DNA of 64,000 bases from SSC4 sp964443225 (GCA_964443225.1 CAYUCC010000006.1:1-64000); one strand, 5' to 3'. Positions 17,973-26,649 are shown, counted from the stretch's first letter. Program-made: numbers and translations. Notes: a model not told the origin generated them from the letters alone.

Positions 17973-19697
17973 GTGAAGAATCTTAAGTTGTTCGCCCTTG
18001 TTGCCCTGCTGGCTGTTGTACTTGCCGGCTGCGGCGCACCCGCCTCGACCCCGGCACCGGCGGCCACCACGGCGCCGGCGGTTGCCGAGCCAACCCAGGC
18101 CGCCGAACCCACCACCGCCCCGGCGGTAGAACCGACCCAGGCCACAGCAACCGAGGCACCGGCCGAGGATGCCGGTCCGGCTGGCGTATTTCGTTCGCCC
18201 ATGCGCACCGGCTGTGCAGTTGGCACCCTCTGGACCACCTGCGGCCGCCGCCTCGACGAGGCCTTCCTCCAGGGCCTGGCCCAGGTCAAATGGACTGCTG
18301 ACGGCGTCGAGCCCCTGCTGGCAGAAAGCTGGGAAGCTGAAGAAGGCGGCAAGGCCTTCGTCTTCAAACTGCGCGAAGGCGTCACCTGGCATGACGGTGA
18401 GCCGTTCACAGCCGACGACGTCGTGTTCAGCTTCAACATCTTTGCCAACCCGGCAGTCGGTTCGACCTACGCCGGCAAGCTGTCCGACGTGGTGGGCTAC
18501 GATGAGTTCCAGGCGGGCACCGCCAGCGAGCTGGCCGGCGTGACAAAGGTCGACGACCTGACCGTGCGTGTCGAGTTGAAGAGCCCCACGCCGCTGTGGG
18601 TCGACCTGCAGCAGATCTCCATCAGCATCCTGCCCGAACACATCCTGGGCAGCGTGGCCGCTGATCAGCTGCGCACCCATGAATACTGGAAGAACATGGT
18701 GGGCACCGGCCCCTTCATCATGACCAAGTTCGTGGATGACCAGTACATCGAAGGCGTGGCCAACGAGAACTACTTCCTTGGCAAACCCAAGCTGGACAAG
18801 ATTGTCTTCCAGATCTACGCCGACACCACGGCTATTCTGAACGCCCTCGAAGCCGGTGAGCTCGACGCCACGCCTTACGAAGGTGGCGGTATCCCGCTGG
18901 ACCAGGTGGAGCGTTTCGAGGCCATGGACCACCTGACGGTGTTGGGTAACATGGACGGCGGTTTGCCGACGTTCATCATGGTCAACCTGGAAGACCCCGA
19001 TTTTGCCAAGCCCGAAGTGCGCCAGGCTATGATGTACGCCGTCGATCGCCAGACGATCATGGAAACCGTGCGCATGAACCGCGGCAAGATCAGCAACACC
19101 ATGTTCCCGGCCGAGTGGGCCCGCCCCGCCGAGCTGGAGGAATACGCCTACAATCCGGAGAAGGCCCAGGAACTGCTGAAGGCCGCGGGTTGGGATACGA
19201 ACCGCAAGATCGACTTCCTGTACTACTACAACGACCAGGTCAACAAGGACATCGTGGTCGCCATCCAGGCCTATCTGGCAGCGGTTGGCATCAACATCGA
19301 GCCACGTCTCGTCGATGGTGCCGGCTTCAACCAGGCGATCGTCGACAAGACCTTCCAGGCCGGTTATGCCGCCAATGGTCAGGGCCTCGATCCTTCGATC
19401 GGCGCCAACATCACCCGCTGTGGCACCCAGCGCGCCATGACCTACTGCAACGAACGTGTCGACGAACTCTTCACCCTGGGCCTGAGCGAGGCCGAGCGCG
19501 AGAAGCGCGCCCCGTACTACCAGGAGATCAGCACCATCCTCAACGAAGAGCTGCCGAAGCTCTGGCTGTGGTACGAAGTTCGTCCGATGGGTTTCAACAA
19601 ACGCATCGTCGGCCTGGGCGAGCATTTCGCCGAGCAGCCGCTGCTGATGTTCGACATCCCGATCTACAACGAGATTCACACCTGGTACACGGAGTAA
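17973..19697 (+). CDS. ABC transporter substrate-binding lipoprotein, family 5
   Basis: Extracytoplasmic receptor, 574 residues, of the DppA/OppA type (SBP_bac_5). Starts with GTG (17973), with AAGGAG 7 bases upstream. Signal peptide VKNLKLFALVALLAVV ends in lipobox LAGC (Cys20), then a Pro/Thr/Ala-rich linker to ~70. The family hallmark LREGVTWHDGEPFTADDVVFS is visible in pieces at about 128-148. Family 5 receptors bind peptides but also sugars, nickel or heme; the downstream aldolase and epimerase point to a sialic-acid-like or oligosaccharide ligand here (inference). A longer frame from 17781 lacks a signal peptide at its start and is rejected. Confidence 0.93.
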   Translation: MKNLKLFALVALLAVVLAGCGAPASTPAPAATTAPAVAEPTQAAEPTTAPAVEPTQATATEAPAEDAGPAGVFRSPMRTGCAVGTLWTTCGRRLDEAFLQGLAQVKWTADGVEPLLAESWEAEEGGKAFVFKLREGVTWHDGEPFTADDVVFSFNIFANPAVGSTYAGKLSDVVGYDEFQAGTASELAGVTKVDDLTVRVELKSPTPLWVDLQQISISILPEHILGSVAADQLRTHEYWKNMVGTGPFIMTKFVDDQYIEGVANENYFLGKPKLDKIVFQIYADTTAILNALEAGELDATPYEGGGIPLDQVERFEAMDHLTVLGNMDGGLPTFIMVNLEDPDFAKPEVRQAMMYAVDRQTIMETVRMNRGKISNTMFPAEWARPAELEEYAYNPEKAQELLKAAGWDTNRKIDFLYYYNDQVNKDIVVAIQAYLAAVGINIEPRLVDGAGFNQAIVDKTFQAGYAANGQGLDPSIGANITRCGTQRAMTYCNERVDELFTLGLSEAEREKRAPYYQEISTILNEELPKLWLWYEVRPMGFNKRIVGLGEHFAEQPLLMFDIPIYNEIHTWYTE

Positions 19698-19777
19698 TTT
19701 CGTAGGCCGCTGTGCAGGGCGGGCCGCCCGCTCGCCCTGCACAGACCGGACCGATCCATTCCTGGAGACCGTTGCTT

Positions 19778-20734
19778 ATGGCGACCTACATCCTGCGCCG
19801 CATTCTCATCAGCCTCCCGATCATCCTGGCGATCACCGTCATCGTCTTTCTGCTGGCAAGTTTGATGCCGGGCGATGCCGTCATGGCGATGATCTCCTCC
19901 GACACGCCCATGGAAGCGGACCTGATCAAGCTGCGCCAGGGCCAGCTGGGCCTCGACCTGCCGCTGTACGAGCAGTACGCCCGCTGGCTGGGCAACCTGC
20001 TGCAGGGCAGCCTGGGTTACTCCTTTCAGACCGGCGAGCCGGTGGGGCAGATGATCCTGACCCGCATACCGGCCACGCTCGAGCTCATGGGCGTATCCCT
20101 GCTGATTGCGACGATCCTGGGTGTGACCCTGGGCACGATCTCCGCACTGCGCCAGTATTCGGTCATGGACTACAGCCTGACGCTCTTTGGCTTCACCGGC
20201 ATCTCCATTCCCGATTTTTTCCTGGGCATGATCCTCATTTTCATCTTTGCCCTCAAGCTCGGGTGGTTTCCCACCTCGGGTATGGTCACGGCGGGCACGG
20301 AGTTCAGCTGGGCCGACAACCTGCGCCACCTGTTTCTGCCCGCGCTGGCGTTGGCGCTGGTGCGTATGTCGGTTTTCATGCGCTATACCCGTGCCAGTGT
20401 GCTCGAAGTGTTCAACGATGACTACGTACGCACGGCCCGCGCCAAGGGCATGACGGAGTTCGTGGTGACGGCCAGGCACATTCTGCGCAACGCCCTGATC
20501 CCGGTCATCACGGTGATCGGCATCAATCTCACGGTGCTCTTTGCCGGTTCGGTCATCATCGAGACCATCTTTCAGTGGCCTGGGATCGGCATGATGTTCA
20601 TCAACGCGATCGCGCTGCGTGACTCTCCGGTCATTATGGGCTACGTCCTGGTCTCGGCGTTTGTCGTACTGATTGCCAACCTGCTGACCGACATCACGTA
20701 TTCGTGGGCCGACCCGCGTATCCGTTACGATTAG
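19778..20734 (+). CDS. ABC transporter permease (DppB-like)
   Basis: Integral membrane subunit of the importer, 318 residues, about six transmembrane helices starting at residues 9-30 (ILISLPIILAITVIVFLLAS). The EAA-type loop that docks the ATPase is visible near residue 220-240 (DYVRTARAKGMTEFVV). ATG 19778 is preceded by GGAGA; the longer frame from 19712 lacks such support. Followed after 9 bases by the second permease. Confidence 0.94.
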   Translation: MATYILRRILISLPIILAITVIVFLLASLMPGDAVMAMISSDTPMEADLIKLRQGQLGLDLPLYEQYARWLGNLLQGSLGYSFQTGEPVGQMILTRIPATLELMGVSLLIATILGVTLGTISALRQYSVMDYSLTLFGFTGISIPDFFLGMILIFIFALKLGWFPTSGMVTAGTEFSWADNLRHLFLPALALALVRMSVFMRYTRASVLEVFNDDYVRTARAKGMTEFVVTARHILRNALIPVITVIGINLTVLFAGSVIIETIFQWPGIGMMFINAIALRDSPVIMGYVLVSAFVVLIANLLTDITYSWADPRIRYD

Positions 20735-20743
20735 GACAATGCC

Positions 20744-21637
20744 ATGACAACCGCCACGACACCCACCATCACATTTTCTGCCACCAAACCCGAGAGTCTG
20801 TGGGGCAAAGCCCGCAAGCGCTTTTTCCGCCACAAACTGGCGATGGTTGGGCTGATCATGTTGAGCCTGCTGATCTTCGTATCGGTGGCCGCCCCGCTGC
20901 TCACGCCCTACTCACCCATCGAACTCGACCTGCGCTCGATCCGCCAGCCCCCAAGTCCCGAGCACTGGCTGGGGACCGATGGTACCGGTCGTGACGTGCT
21001 GACACGCGTGTTGTACGCCGGCCGCATTTCACTCTCGGTGGGTTTGGTGTCGGTTTCGATCTCCATGTTCATCGGCATCATCATTGGCAGCATCGCCGGT
21101 TACGCCGGTGGCAAGGTGGACATGACGCTCATGCGCCTGACCGACGTCTTCATGACGTTCCCATCGCTCGTAATCATCATCACCGTTGCGGCGGCCATGG
21201 GGCCTAGTGTCTACAACGCCATGCTCGTGATCGGTCTGCTCACGTGGCCCTCGATTGCGCGCCTGGTCCGCGGCCAGTTCCTGACCCTGCGTGAACAGCA
21301 GTTCGTGCGTGCGGCGCGTTCGATCGGTGTGGCCAAGGGGCAGATCGTCTTCAAACACATCTTTCCCAATACGATCAGCTCGATTGCCGTCGCCATCACC
21401 ATCGGCGTGGCCAGTGCGATCCTCCTGGAGGCTTCGTTGTCCTTCCTGGGACTGGGTGTCCAGGCCCCGACGCCGAGCTGGGGCAACATGCTGCGCGACG
21501 CCCAGAGTCTCAACATCCTCGAAGGCATGCCCTGGATCTGGCTGCCCCCCGGGCTGATGATTGCCCTGGCCGTGCTCAGTATCAACTTCATCGGTGACGG
21601 TTTGCGTGACGCGCTCGATCCGAGAAGTATCCTATGA
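20744..21637 (+). CDS. ABC transporter permease (DppC-like)
   Basis: Second membrane subunit, 297 residues. The N-terminal OppC_N segment with the first helix lies at about 29-55, and the transport domain has the EAA-like loop FVRAARSIGVAKGQIVFKH. The C-terminal GDGLRDALDPRS is typical of DppC proteins. Ends 18 bases before the aldolase gene. Confidence 0.94.
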   Translation: MTTATTPTITFSATKPESLWGKARKRFFRHKLAMVGLIMLSLLIFVSVAAPLLTPYSPIELDLRSIRQPPSPEHWLGTDGTGRDVLTRVLYAGRISLSVGLVSVSISMFIGIIIGSIAGYAGGKVDMTLMRLTDVFMTFPSLVIIITVAAAMGPSVYNAMLVIGLLTWPSIARLVRGQFLTLREQQFVRAARSIGVAKGQIVFKHIFPNTISSIAVAITIGVASAILLEASLSFLGLGVQAPTPSWGNMLRDAQSLNILEGMPWIWLPPGLMIALAVLSINFIGDGLRDALDPRSIL

Positions 21638-21655
21638 TTTGAAAGCTGATAACTC

Positions 21656-22570
21656 ATGAACCGTTTCTGGATCACCGGCCTGGTGCCGGCAACCTTCACG
21701 CCCATGCATGAAGATGGCAGTCTCAATCTGGCCCAGGTCCCACCGATCGTGGACCGTCTGGTAACGCAACAAGTCACTGCGCTGTTCGTCTGCGGCAGCA
21801 CGGGTGAGAGTGCGGCTCTGACCACCGCCGAACGCCAGGCGACGTTGGAGGCCCACGTGCGCGCGGCGTCCGGACGCGTCCCTGTCATCGCTCACGTCGG
21901 GCACACCTCATTGGCTGCGGCCCGCCTGTTGGCGGCCCACGCCCAGCAGGTGGGTGCCGCTGCGATTGCCGCCCTGCCGCCCTTCTACGTCAAACCGGCC
22001 TCGGTCGACGTGTTGGTGGCGTGCATGGCCGACATTGCGGCGGCTGCGCCCGATCTGCCGTTTTATTATTACCACATTCCCGGCCTGACCGGTGTCAACC
22101 TCGACATGGTCGAATTTCTGCGCCAGGGTGCCGAACGCATCCCGACGCTGGCCGGTATCAAGTACAGCTCACCCACACTCTACGAGTTCCAGGCCTGTCT
22201 CGACGCGGCCGGTGGCCGGTTCAACCTGCTGTTTGGGGTGGACGAGATGCTGCTGAGTGGGCTGGCGACCGGCGCACACGGTGCCGTGGGCAGCACCTAT
22301 AACTTTGCCGCACCGCTCTACCAGGCGATCATGCAGGCGTATGCCGCCGGCGAAATGGCCGAGGCGCAGCGGCTGCAGCGGCTGTCCGCCCAGATGGTGC
22401 GCACCGTGGTGGGCAGGTATCGTGGGGCGGCCGGCCTCAAAGCCATGATGGCATTTGCCGGCATGGACTGCGGCCCGACGCGCCTGCCGCAGGTGGCGCT
22501 CACGCCGGCGGAGATCGAGGCCCTGCACGGTGATCTGGCCACGCTCGGTTTCCTGGAGTGGCTGCGCTGA
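21656..22570 (+). CDS. nanA: DapA/NanA-family aldolase, N-acetylneuraminate lyase-like
   Basis: Class I pyruvate aldolase, 304 residues, usual length. Schiff-base lysine Lys169 in LAGIKYSS, catalytic tyrosine in YYYHIPGLTGV (~137-147), and the GSTGES loop (47-52) that binds the keto acid. The YYHIP-x-LTGV signature is closer to N-acetylneuraminate lyases (cleaving sialic acid to N-acetylmannosamine and pyruvate) than to dihydrodipicolinate synthases. Its partner downstream is an N-acylglucosamine 2-epimerase and upstream is an importer, which support a sialate role. The stop overlaps the next start (TGATG). Other keto-sugar-acid aldolase activity cannot be excluded. Confidence 0.85.
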   Translation: MNRFWITGLVPATFTPMHEDGSLNLAQVPPIVDRLVTQQVTALFVCGSTGESAALTTAERQATLEAHVRAASGRVPVIAHVGHTSLAAARLLAAHAQQVGAAAIAALPPFYVKPASVDVLVACMADIAAAAPDLPFYYYHIPGLTGVNLDMVEFLRQGAERIPTLAGIKYSSPTLYEFQACLDAAGGRFNLLFGVDEMLLSGLATGAHGAVGSTYNFAAPLYQAIMQAYAAGEMAEAQRLQRLSAQMVRTVVGRYRGAAGLKAMMAFAGMDCGPTRLPQVALTPAEIEALHGDLATLGFLEWLR

Positions 22571-23814
22571 TGGACACCCCTGTGATGTCCACCGAACGCA
22601 TCGACACGCTCCTTGCAACCTACCGCGACGGCTTGCTCGACAGCACGCTGCCCTTCTGGTTCCCGCGCGTCGTCGATGAGGAGTACGGTGGGTTCATGTT
22701 CAACCGGGACCAGGACGGGTCATTGCTCGACAGCGACAAGGCGATCTGGCTGCAAGGACGGGCGAGCTGGCTGCTGGCGACCCTCTATGCCGAGGTGGAA
22801 CCACGCCCGCAGTGGCTGCACTGGTCGCGCCACGGCATTGACTTTCTGCGCCGGTACGGCTTCGACGACGATGGCCGCATGTTCTTCCTGGTGGACCGCG
22901 AGGGGCGTCCCCTGCGTAAACGCCGTTACATCTTCAGCGAGACGTTCATGATCGCCGCGCTGGCGGCCTACGGGCGCGCCGCCAGGGATACCGCCGCGGT
23001 GCAGGAGGCCCTGGCACTCTACCAGCGCGTCCTGGACCACCTGCATACGCCGGGTGTGCTGCCGGCCAAGTGGGACCCGCACAACCGGCCCATGCGTGGG
23101 CTGGCCGTGCCGATGATCATGATCGTCACGGCCCAGATTCTACGCCAGGCCCTGCCCGACCCGGCCTTCTGCAACCGCTGGATCGACCACTACATCGACG
23201 AGATCCGGCGGTATCACATGAAACCGGAACTCGAGACCGTGCTGGAAACGACGGGTCCCAACGGCGAATTCCTCGATCACTTCGACGGGCGTACGCTCAA
23301 CCCCGGCCACGCCATCGAGGCGGCCTGGTTCATCCTGCACGAATCCCAGGTGCGCGGCAGCGATCCATCGCTGTTACGGATGGGGCTGACCATTCTCGAC
23401 TGGATGTGGGCGCGCGGCTGGGATCGGGAATACGGTGGCATCACGTACTTCGTGGACGTCAAGGGGCTGCCGGTGCAGGAATACTGGCACGACATGAAGT
23501 TCTGGTGGCCGCAGAACGAAGCGATCATTGCGACCCTCATGGCTTATCACCTGACGGGTGACGAAAAATACGCCCGCTGGCACCGGATGATCCACGACTG
23601 GACCTACGCCCGCTTTCCGGACCCAGAGTACGGCGAATGGTTCGGGTATCTGCACCGCGATGGCCGGCTGTCCTCACGTCTGAAGGGCAACACCTACAAA
23701 GGCGCGTTCCACGTCCCGCGCATGGAGCTGATGTGCTGGCAGCTGATGGAGCAGATCAAAAGTCGTACCATCTTGCTGCAGCAAGCAGGTACCTTAGGCA
23801 TCGTAAAAGTATAA
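22570..23814 (+). CDS. N-acylglucosamine 2-epimerase (AGE) family protein
   Basis: Predicted (alpha/alpha)6-barrel epimerase, 414 residues, near the usual ~400. Recognisable blocks are EEYGGFMFNRDQDGSLLDSD near the N-terminus, GRASWLLATLY, and HDMKFWWPQNEAIIATLMAYH near 300. Probable reaction: N-acetylmannosamine to N-acetylglucosamine, which would follow the lyase as in the Bacteroides-type sialate route; related members act on cellobiose or mannose. ATG 22570 shares bases with the lyase stop. The last codons (L-G-I-V-K-V-stop) are provided by a MITE-like element, so the native C-terminus may have been replaced. Confidence 0.88.
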   Translation: MDTPVMSTERIDTLLATYRDGLLDSTLPFWFPRVVDEEYGGFMFNRDQDGSLLDSDKAIWLQGRASWLLATLYAEVEPRPQWLHWSRHGIDFLRRYGFDDDGRMFFLVDREGRPLRKRRYIFSETFMIAALAAYGRAARDTAAVQEALALYQRVLDHLHTPGVLPAKWDPHNRPMRGLAVPMIMIVTAQILRQALPDPAFCNRWIDHYIDEIRRYHMKPELETVLETTGPNGEFLDHFDGRTLNPGHAIEAAWFILHESQVRGSDPSLLRMGLTILDWMWARGWDREYGGITYFVDVKGLPVQEYWHDMKFWWPQNEAIIATLMAYHLTGDEKYARWHRMIHDWTYARFPDPEYGEWFGYLHRDGRLSSRLKGNTYKGAFHVPRMELMCWQLMEQIKSRTILLQQAGTLGIVKV

Positions 23815-23889
23815 CATCCTGCATTATGTCTGGAATTCACCGCCAAGTTCGATCAAAAGAGCGCGGGAAGTTATTCTTTTACGAGCCCT
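23796..23889. mobile_element. MITE-like element, copy C
   Basis: About 94 bp with imperfect terminal inverted repeats (left AGGCATCGTAAAAGTATAAC, right GTTATTCTTTTACGAGCCCT). The interior shares TCTGGAATTCACCGCC with copy A. Its left end overlaps the last codons and stop of the epimerase gene. No transposase is encoded. Related copies lie at 37951-38029 and 47470-47549, with a half copy at 33018-33067. Confidence 0.75.
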
Positions 23890-23986
23890 CAGCCGATGAT
23901 GAGGGCCTGGCTAATCTGCGTAAGGCGATTTATGCTGAACGGGGTCGACCAGAGGTGACCGACTGAGAGTGCACAACCAGCAACGT

Positions 23987-24015
23987 TTGACAGCATCACC
24001 TAATCTTGCTAGAAT
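23987..24015 (+). promoter_or_regulatory. Promoter of serS T-box transcript
   Basis: TTGACA at 23987-23992 and TAGAAT at 24010-24015, exactly 17 bases apart. Start of transcription is expected near 24022, just before the T-box leader. Confidence 0.85.
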
Positions 24016-24021
24016 GCACTC

Positions 24022-24355
24022 ATCCGCCAGCACATGTGGCGGAATCGATCTCATCAGGCGATGACGGAGACGAGTAACCCGGACATGCCTCCCAGAGAGC
24101 CGGCGGTGTGGTTCGCCAGACGAACCCATGGTGCGAGCCGGCAGTGCGGTCCAGGTGAAAAGCCCTCCTGAGCTCCCGTCGGAAATGGCAGGTTTGCCAG
24201 AGTATGCACGGGCGAACGGGTCCTCGTTAACGGACCGGCGCTGGAATATGTGATCCGGCGTAGTGAGGCTGCGTGCCGACCACGCAGCGAATCCAGGTGG
24301 CACCACGAGCGCGCCTCTCGTCCTGGTTTTACAGGATGAGGCGCGTTGTTTTTTT
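24022..24355 (+). promoter_or_regulatory. T-box riboswitch leader of serS
   Basis: RNA leader that should sense uncharged tRNA-Ser and switch between terminator and antiterminator. Stem I can be closed by GACGG (24063-24067) with CCGTC (24176-24180); an AGTA loop motif is at 24073-24076. The opposite side of this loop contains serine triplets TCC and AGC (24166-24176). The T-box sequence AGGTGGCACCACG is at 24295-24307, with the TGG needed to pair with the tRNA ACCA end. A terminator with a T-run follows. Which triplet is the specifier is not certain. Confidence 0.88.
24310..24355 (+). terminator. T-box regulated terminator
   Basis: Stem CGCGCCTC...TCCTG pairs with CAGGATGAGGCGCG around a TTTTA loop and is followed by TTGTTTTTTT. 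It overlaps the antiterminator partner and ends 14 bases before the serS start. Confidence 0.88.
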
Positions 24356-24369
24356 CCATAGGAGCACCC

Positions 24370-25653
24370 ATGTTAGACATCAAATTCATCCGCGACAACC
24401 TGGCCACCGTCACTCAGGCCATGGGCGACCTGCAGGCGCTCGACGCGCCGGTCGACCAGGCGTTGACGCTCGACGACGAGCGCAAAACGATCCTGCTCGA
24501 ACTCGAAGCGCTGCGTGCGCGCCGCAACACCGACAGCAAACGCATCGGCCAGCTCATGCGCGAGGGGCAGCAAGCCGAGGCCGAGGCGCTGAAAGCCGAG
24601 TTGGGCGCGCTGCCCGGACGCATCAAAGAACTCGAAGACCGCCTGCGCCTGGTCGAACCGGCGCTGCAGGACGCCCTGCTGCGCATCCCCAACCTGCCGC
24701 TGCCATCCGTGCCAGTGGGCAAGGACGATAGTGAAAACATGGTCACCGCCGTCGTAGGCGAACCGCGCACCTTCGACTTTGCGCCGCGCCCGCACTGGGA
24801 AATTGGTGAACAGCTCGGCATACTCGACTTCGAGCGGGGCGTCAAACTTTCAGGCTCGCGCTTCTACGTGCTCAAGGGCCTCGGTGCGCGGCTGCAGCGG
24901 GCGTTGATCGCCTGGATGCTCGACGTGCACACGCTCGAACACGGTTACACCGAAATCTACCCGCCCTACGTCGTCAAGGCCGACATGCTCGTGGGCACCG
25001 GCAACCTGCCCAAGTTTGCCGATAACCTCTACCGTGACATCGAAGACGACCTGTGGCTGATTCCCACCGCCGAGGTGCCGGTGACGAACCTGTACCGCGA
25101 CGAAATCTTGCCGCCGGGCGCGCTGCCGATCTACCACGTGGCCTATACGCCGTGCTTCCGGCGTGAAAAGATGAGCGCCGGCCGAGACGTGCGTGGCATC
25201 AAACGCGGCCACCAGTTCGACAAGGTCGAGATGGTCAAATTCGTCGAGCCTGAACAGGGGGAGGCCGAGCTGGAACGCCTGGTCGACAACGCCGCTGACA
25301 TCGCACGCCGCCTGCAGATTCCGTACCGCATCATCCAGATGTGCACCGGTGACCTGGCCTTCTCAGCGGCCAACAAGCTGGACGTCGAGCTCTGGGCACC
25401 GGGTGTCGGCGAGTGGCTGGAGGTCAGCTCCTGCTCACTCTTTACCGACTTCCAGGCGCGCCGCGCCAACATCCGCTACCGGCCCGATGCCAACGCCAAA
25501 CCGCGCTACGTCTACACGCTCAACGGATCGGGCCTCGCCCTGCCGCGCGTCATGATCGCCGTTCTGGAGAACTACCAGCAGGCCGATGGCTCGGTGGTCG
25601 TGCCGGAAGTGCTGCGGCCGTACATGGCGGGCGTGGATGTGATTCGGCGGTAG
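24370..25653 (+). CDS. serS: Seryl-tRNA synthetase
   Basis: Charges tRNA-Ser with serine in the cytoplasm (and would also charge tRNA-Sec if the organism has one). 427 residues, the normal length. N-terminal coiled-coil arm at about 28-105 (LDDERKTILLELEALRARRN...), then the class II core with motif 2 FRREKMSAGRDVRGIKRGHQF and motif 3 near the C-terminus (GSGLALPRVMIAVLENYQ). ATG 24370 has AGGAG upstream. It is preceded by a T-box leader and followed by two tRNA-Ser genes, so the enzyme and two substrates are clustered. Confidence 0.98.
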   Translation: MLDIKFIRDNLATVTQAMGDLQALDAPVDQALTLDDERKTILLELEALRARRNTDSKRIGQLMREGQQAEAEALKAELGALPGRIKELEDRLRLVEPALQDALLRIPNLPLPSVPVGKDDSENMVTAVVGEPRTFDFAPRPHWEIGEQLGILDFERGVKLSGSRFYVLKGLGARLQRALIAWMLDVHTLEHGYTEIYPPYVVKADMLVGTGNLPKFADNLYRDIEDDLWLIPTAEVPVTNLYRDEILPPGALPIYHVAYTPCFRREKMSAGRDVRGIKRGHQFDKVEMVKFVEPEQGEAELERLVDNAADIARRLQIPYRIIQMCTGDLAFSAANKLDVELWAPGVGEWLEVSSCSLFTDFQARRANIRYRPDANAKPRYVYTLNGSGLALPRVMIAVLENYQQADGSVVVPEVLRPYMAGVDVIRR

Positions 25654-25806
25654 GGGATGGGGATTGGGGGATAGGGGATAGGGGCTGGGGATTAGGGGCT
25701 GGGGGTTAGGGGTTTTGACAGGTGGGGTCAGCCCCCAATCCCCAGCCCCCAATCCCCAATCCCCAACCCCCAACCCCCAATCCCCAACCCCCATCCCCTA
25801 CCCCCA
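25654..25806. repeat. Heptamer (STRR-like) G-rich/C-rich inverted repeat
   Basis: Heptamer-like units GGGGATT/GGGGGTTA on the left (25654-25715) and CCCCAAT/CCCCAAC units on the right (25733-25795) can fold back on each other. They resemble the short tandemly repeated heptamers known in filamentous cyanobacteria. The G-rich runs could also form quadruplexes. No gene is present. Confidence 0.85.
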
Positions 25807-25809
25807 TCT

Positions 25810-25838
25810 TTGACAGCCCTCCCGCCCGGTGGTATACT
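25810..25838 (+). promoter_or_regulatory. Promoter of the tRNA-Ser pair
   Basis: TTGACA at 25810-25815 and TATACT at 25833-25838 with a 17-base spacer, ending 16 bases before the first tRNA. Confidence 0.87.
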
Positions 25839-25853
25839 CGCACCGTTCGACGT

Positions 25854-25944
<91 letters not shown>

Positions 25945-25961
25945 GACAAAGAGCATGACAC

Positions 25962-26053
25962 GGGGAGGTCGCATAGCCTGGTCTAGTGCGCCCGCCTGCT
26001 AAGTGGGTATACCCGAAAGGGTATCGCGGGTTCAAATCCCGCCCTCCCCGCCA
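25962..26053 (+). tRNA. tRNA-Ser (GCU)
   Basis: Acceptor GGGGAGG (25962-25968) pairs with CCTCCCC (26043-26049), then G and encoded CCA. Anticodon GCT lies in the loop CTGCTAA (about 25995-26002). The long variable arm TACCCGAAAGGGTA and T-loop GTTCAAATC fit class II tRNA-Ser. It does not have the longer acceptor expected of tRNA-Sec. Confidence 0.96.
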
Positions 26054-26057
26054 AGAG

Positions 26058-26092
26058 AACGAGCCAGACGATAGCCGTCTGGCTCGTTTTTT
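26058..26092 (+). terminator. Intrinsic terminator after tRNA-Ser genes
   Basis: AACGAGCCAGACG pairs with CGTCTGGCTCGTT and is followed by a T-run. Confidence 0.93.
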
Positions 26093-26095
26093 CCA

Positions 26096-26365
26096 TCACA
26101 TTTCTGCCTTAGCTTCCCCCGGCATTTTGCGAGTGGAAGCATCCAACACGGTAATTCCAACGAGTTGTTTGCTGCGATAACGAAGCAAGATACCCTCGTC
26201 GGTCATTTGTGTATCCGTTGCTTTTTGAGGATGCTGAAAGCTGATGTAGAGCACATCTGCGTCGCGGTCATAATCTACCCAGAAGCGTTGTGCAGGAAAA
26301 CCCAATAGCAGAGGTACAGCCTGCGATACTGCCGTGTACTCCCCAGAAGCGATTATTTTCTCCAT
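26096..26365 (-). CDS. DUF2283 family protein, possible antitoxin
   Basis: Small protein of 89 residues. The DUF2283 core is visible: WVDYDRDADVLYISFQ, then GILLRYRSKQLVGITVLDAS. Such proteins often sit next to a small nuclease-like partner. Its start overlaps the 3' end of the upstream gene by 13 bases, with AAGAAGG before the ATG, so translation is probably coupled. A role as antitoxin is inferred from the pairing only. Confidence 0.75.
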   Translation of the reverse strand: MEKIIASGEYTAVSQAVPLLLGFPAQRFWVDYDRDADVLYISFQHPQKATDTQMTDEGILLRYRSKQLVGITVLDASTRKMPGEAKAEM

Positions 26366-26649
26366 ATGACCTTCTTTCGATCGATCTTGCTCGTGAAATA
26401 GGCAGTGATAACAAAACCGTCCTGGGCCGATAGTTGTCGATAGATCACAGCCAGATATCTTCCCCGTCCATAGCCTCGTGTGGCAATTCGGGAACCGCCA
26501 TATCCACCAAGAACGAGGTCAGGATTTTCGATGACCTCCAGAACGTCATCGTAGTACCCAGCCATATCATCGTGGTTTTCGACGATATGAAACCATCGCT
26601 CTGTAGTGAGACGGATTGGAACGCCTTCAACAGATAGTGCTAAGTCCAT
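26353..26649 (-). CDS. Small nuclease/toxin-like protein
   Basis: 98-residue basic protein. The segment FHIVENHDDMAGYYDDVLEV and YLAVIYRQLSAQDGFVITAYFTS resemble the DUF4258/phage-associated RelE-EndoU-like nuclease folds that pair with DUF2283 proteins. I cannot name catalytic residues with confidence. ATG 26649 has TGGAAG upstream; an in-frame extension to 26688 is unsupported. Followed by the DUF2283 gene with a 13-base overlap, as in toxin-antitoxin operons, though toxicity is not shown by sequence. Confidence 0.6.
   Translation of the reverse strand: MDLALSVEGVPIRLTTERWFHIVENHDDMAGYYDDVLEVIENPDLVLGGYGGSRIATRGYGRGRYLAVIYRQLSAQDGFVITAYFTSKIDRKKVIWRK

Noticed and set aside
23826..23966. 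46-codon frame after the epimerase gene
   Set aside because: It starts within MITE copy C and has no ribosome site.
25962..26053. tRNA-Sec
   Set aside because: Anticodon is GCT, not TCA, and the acceptor stem has the normal length of tRNA-Ser.
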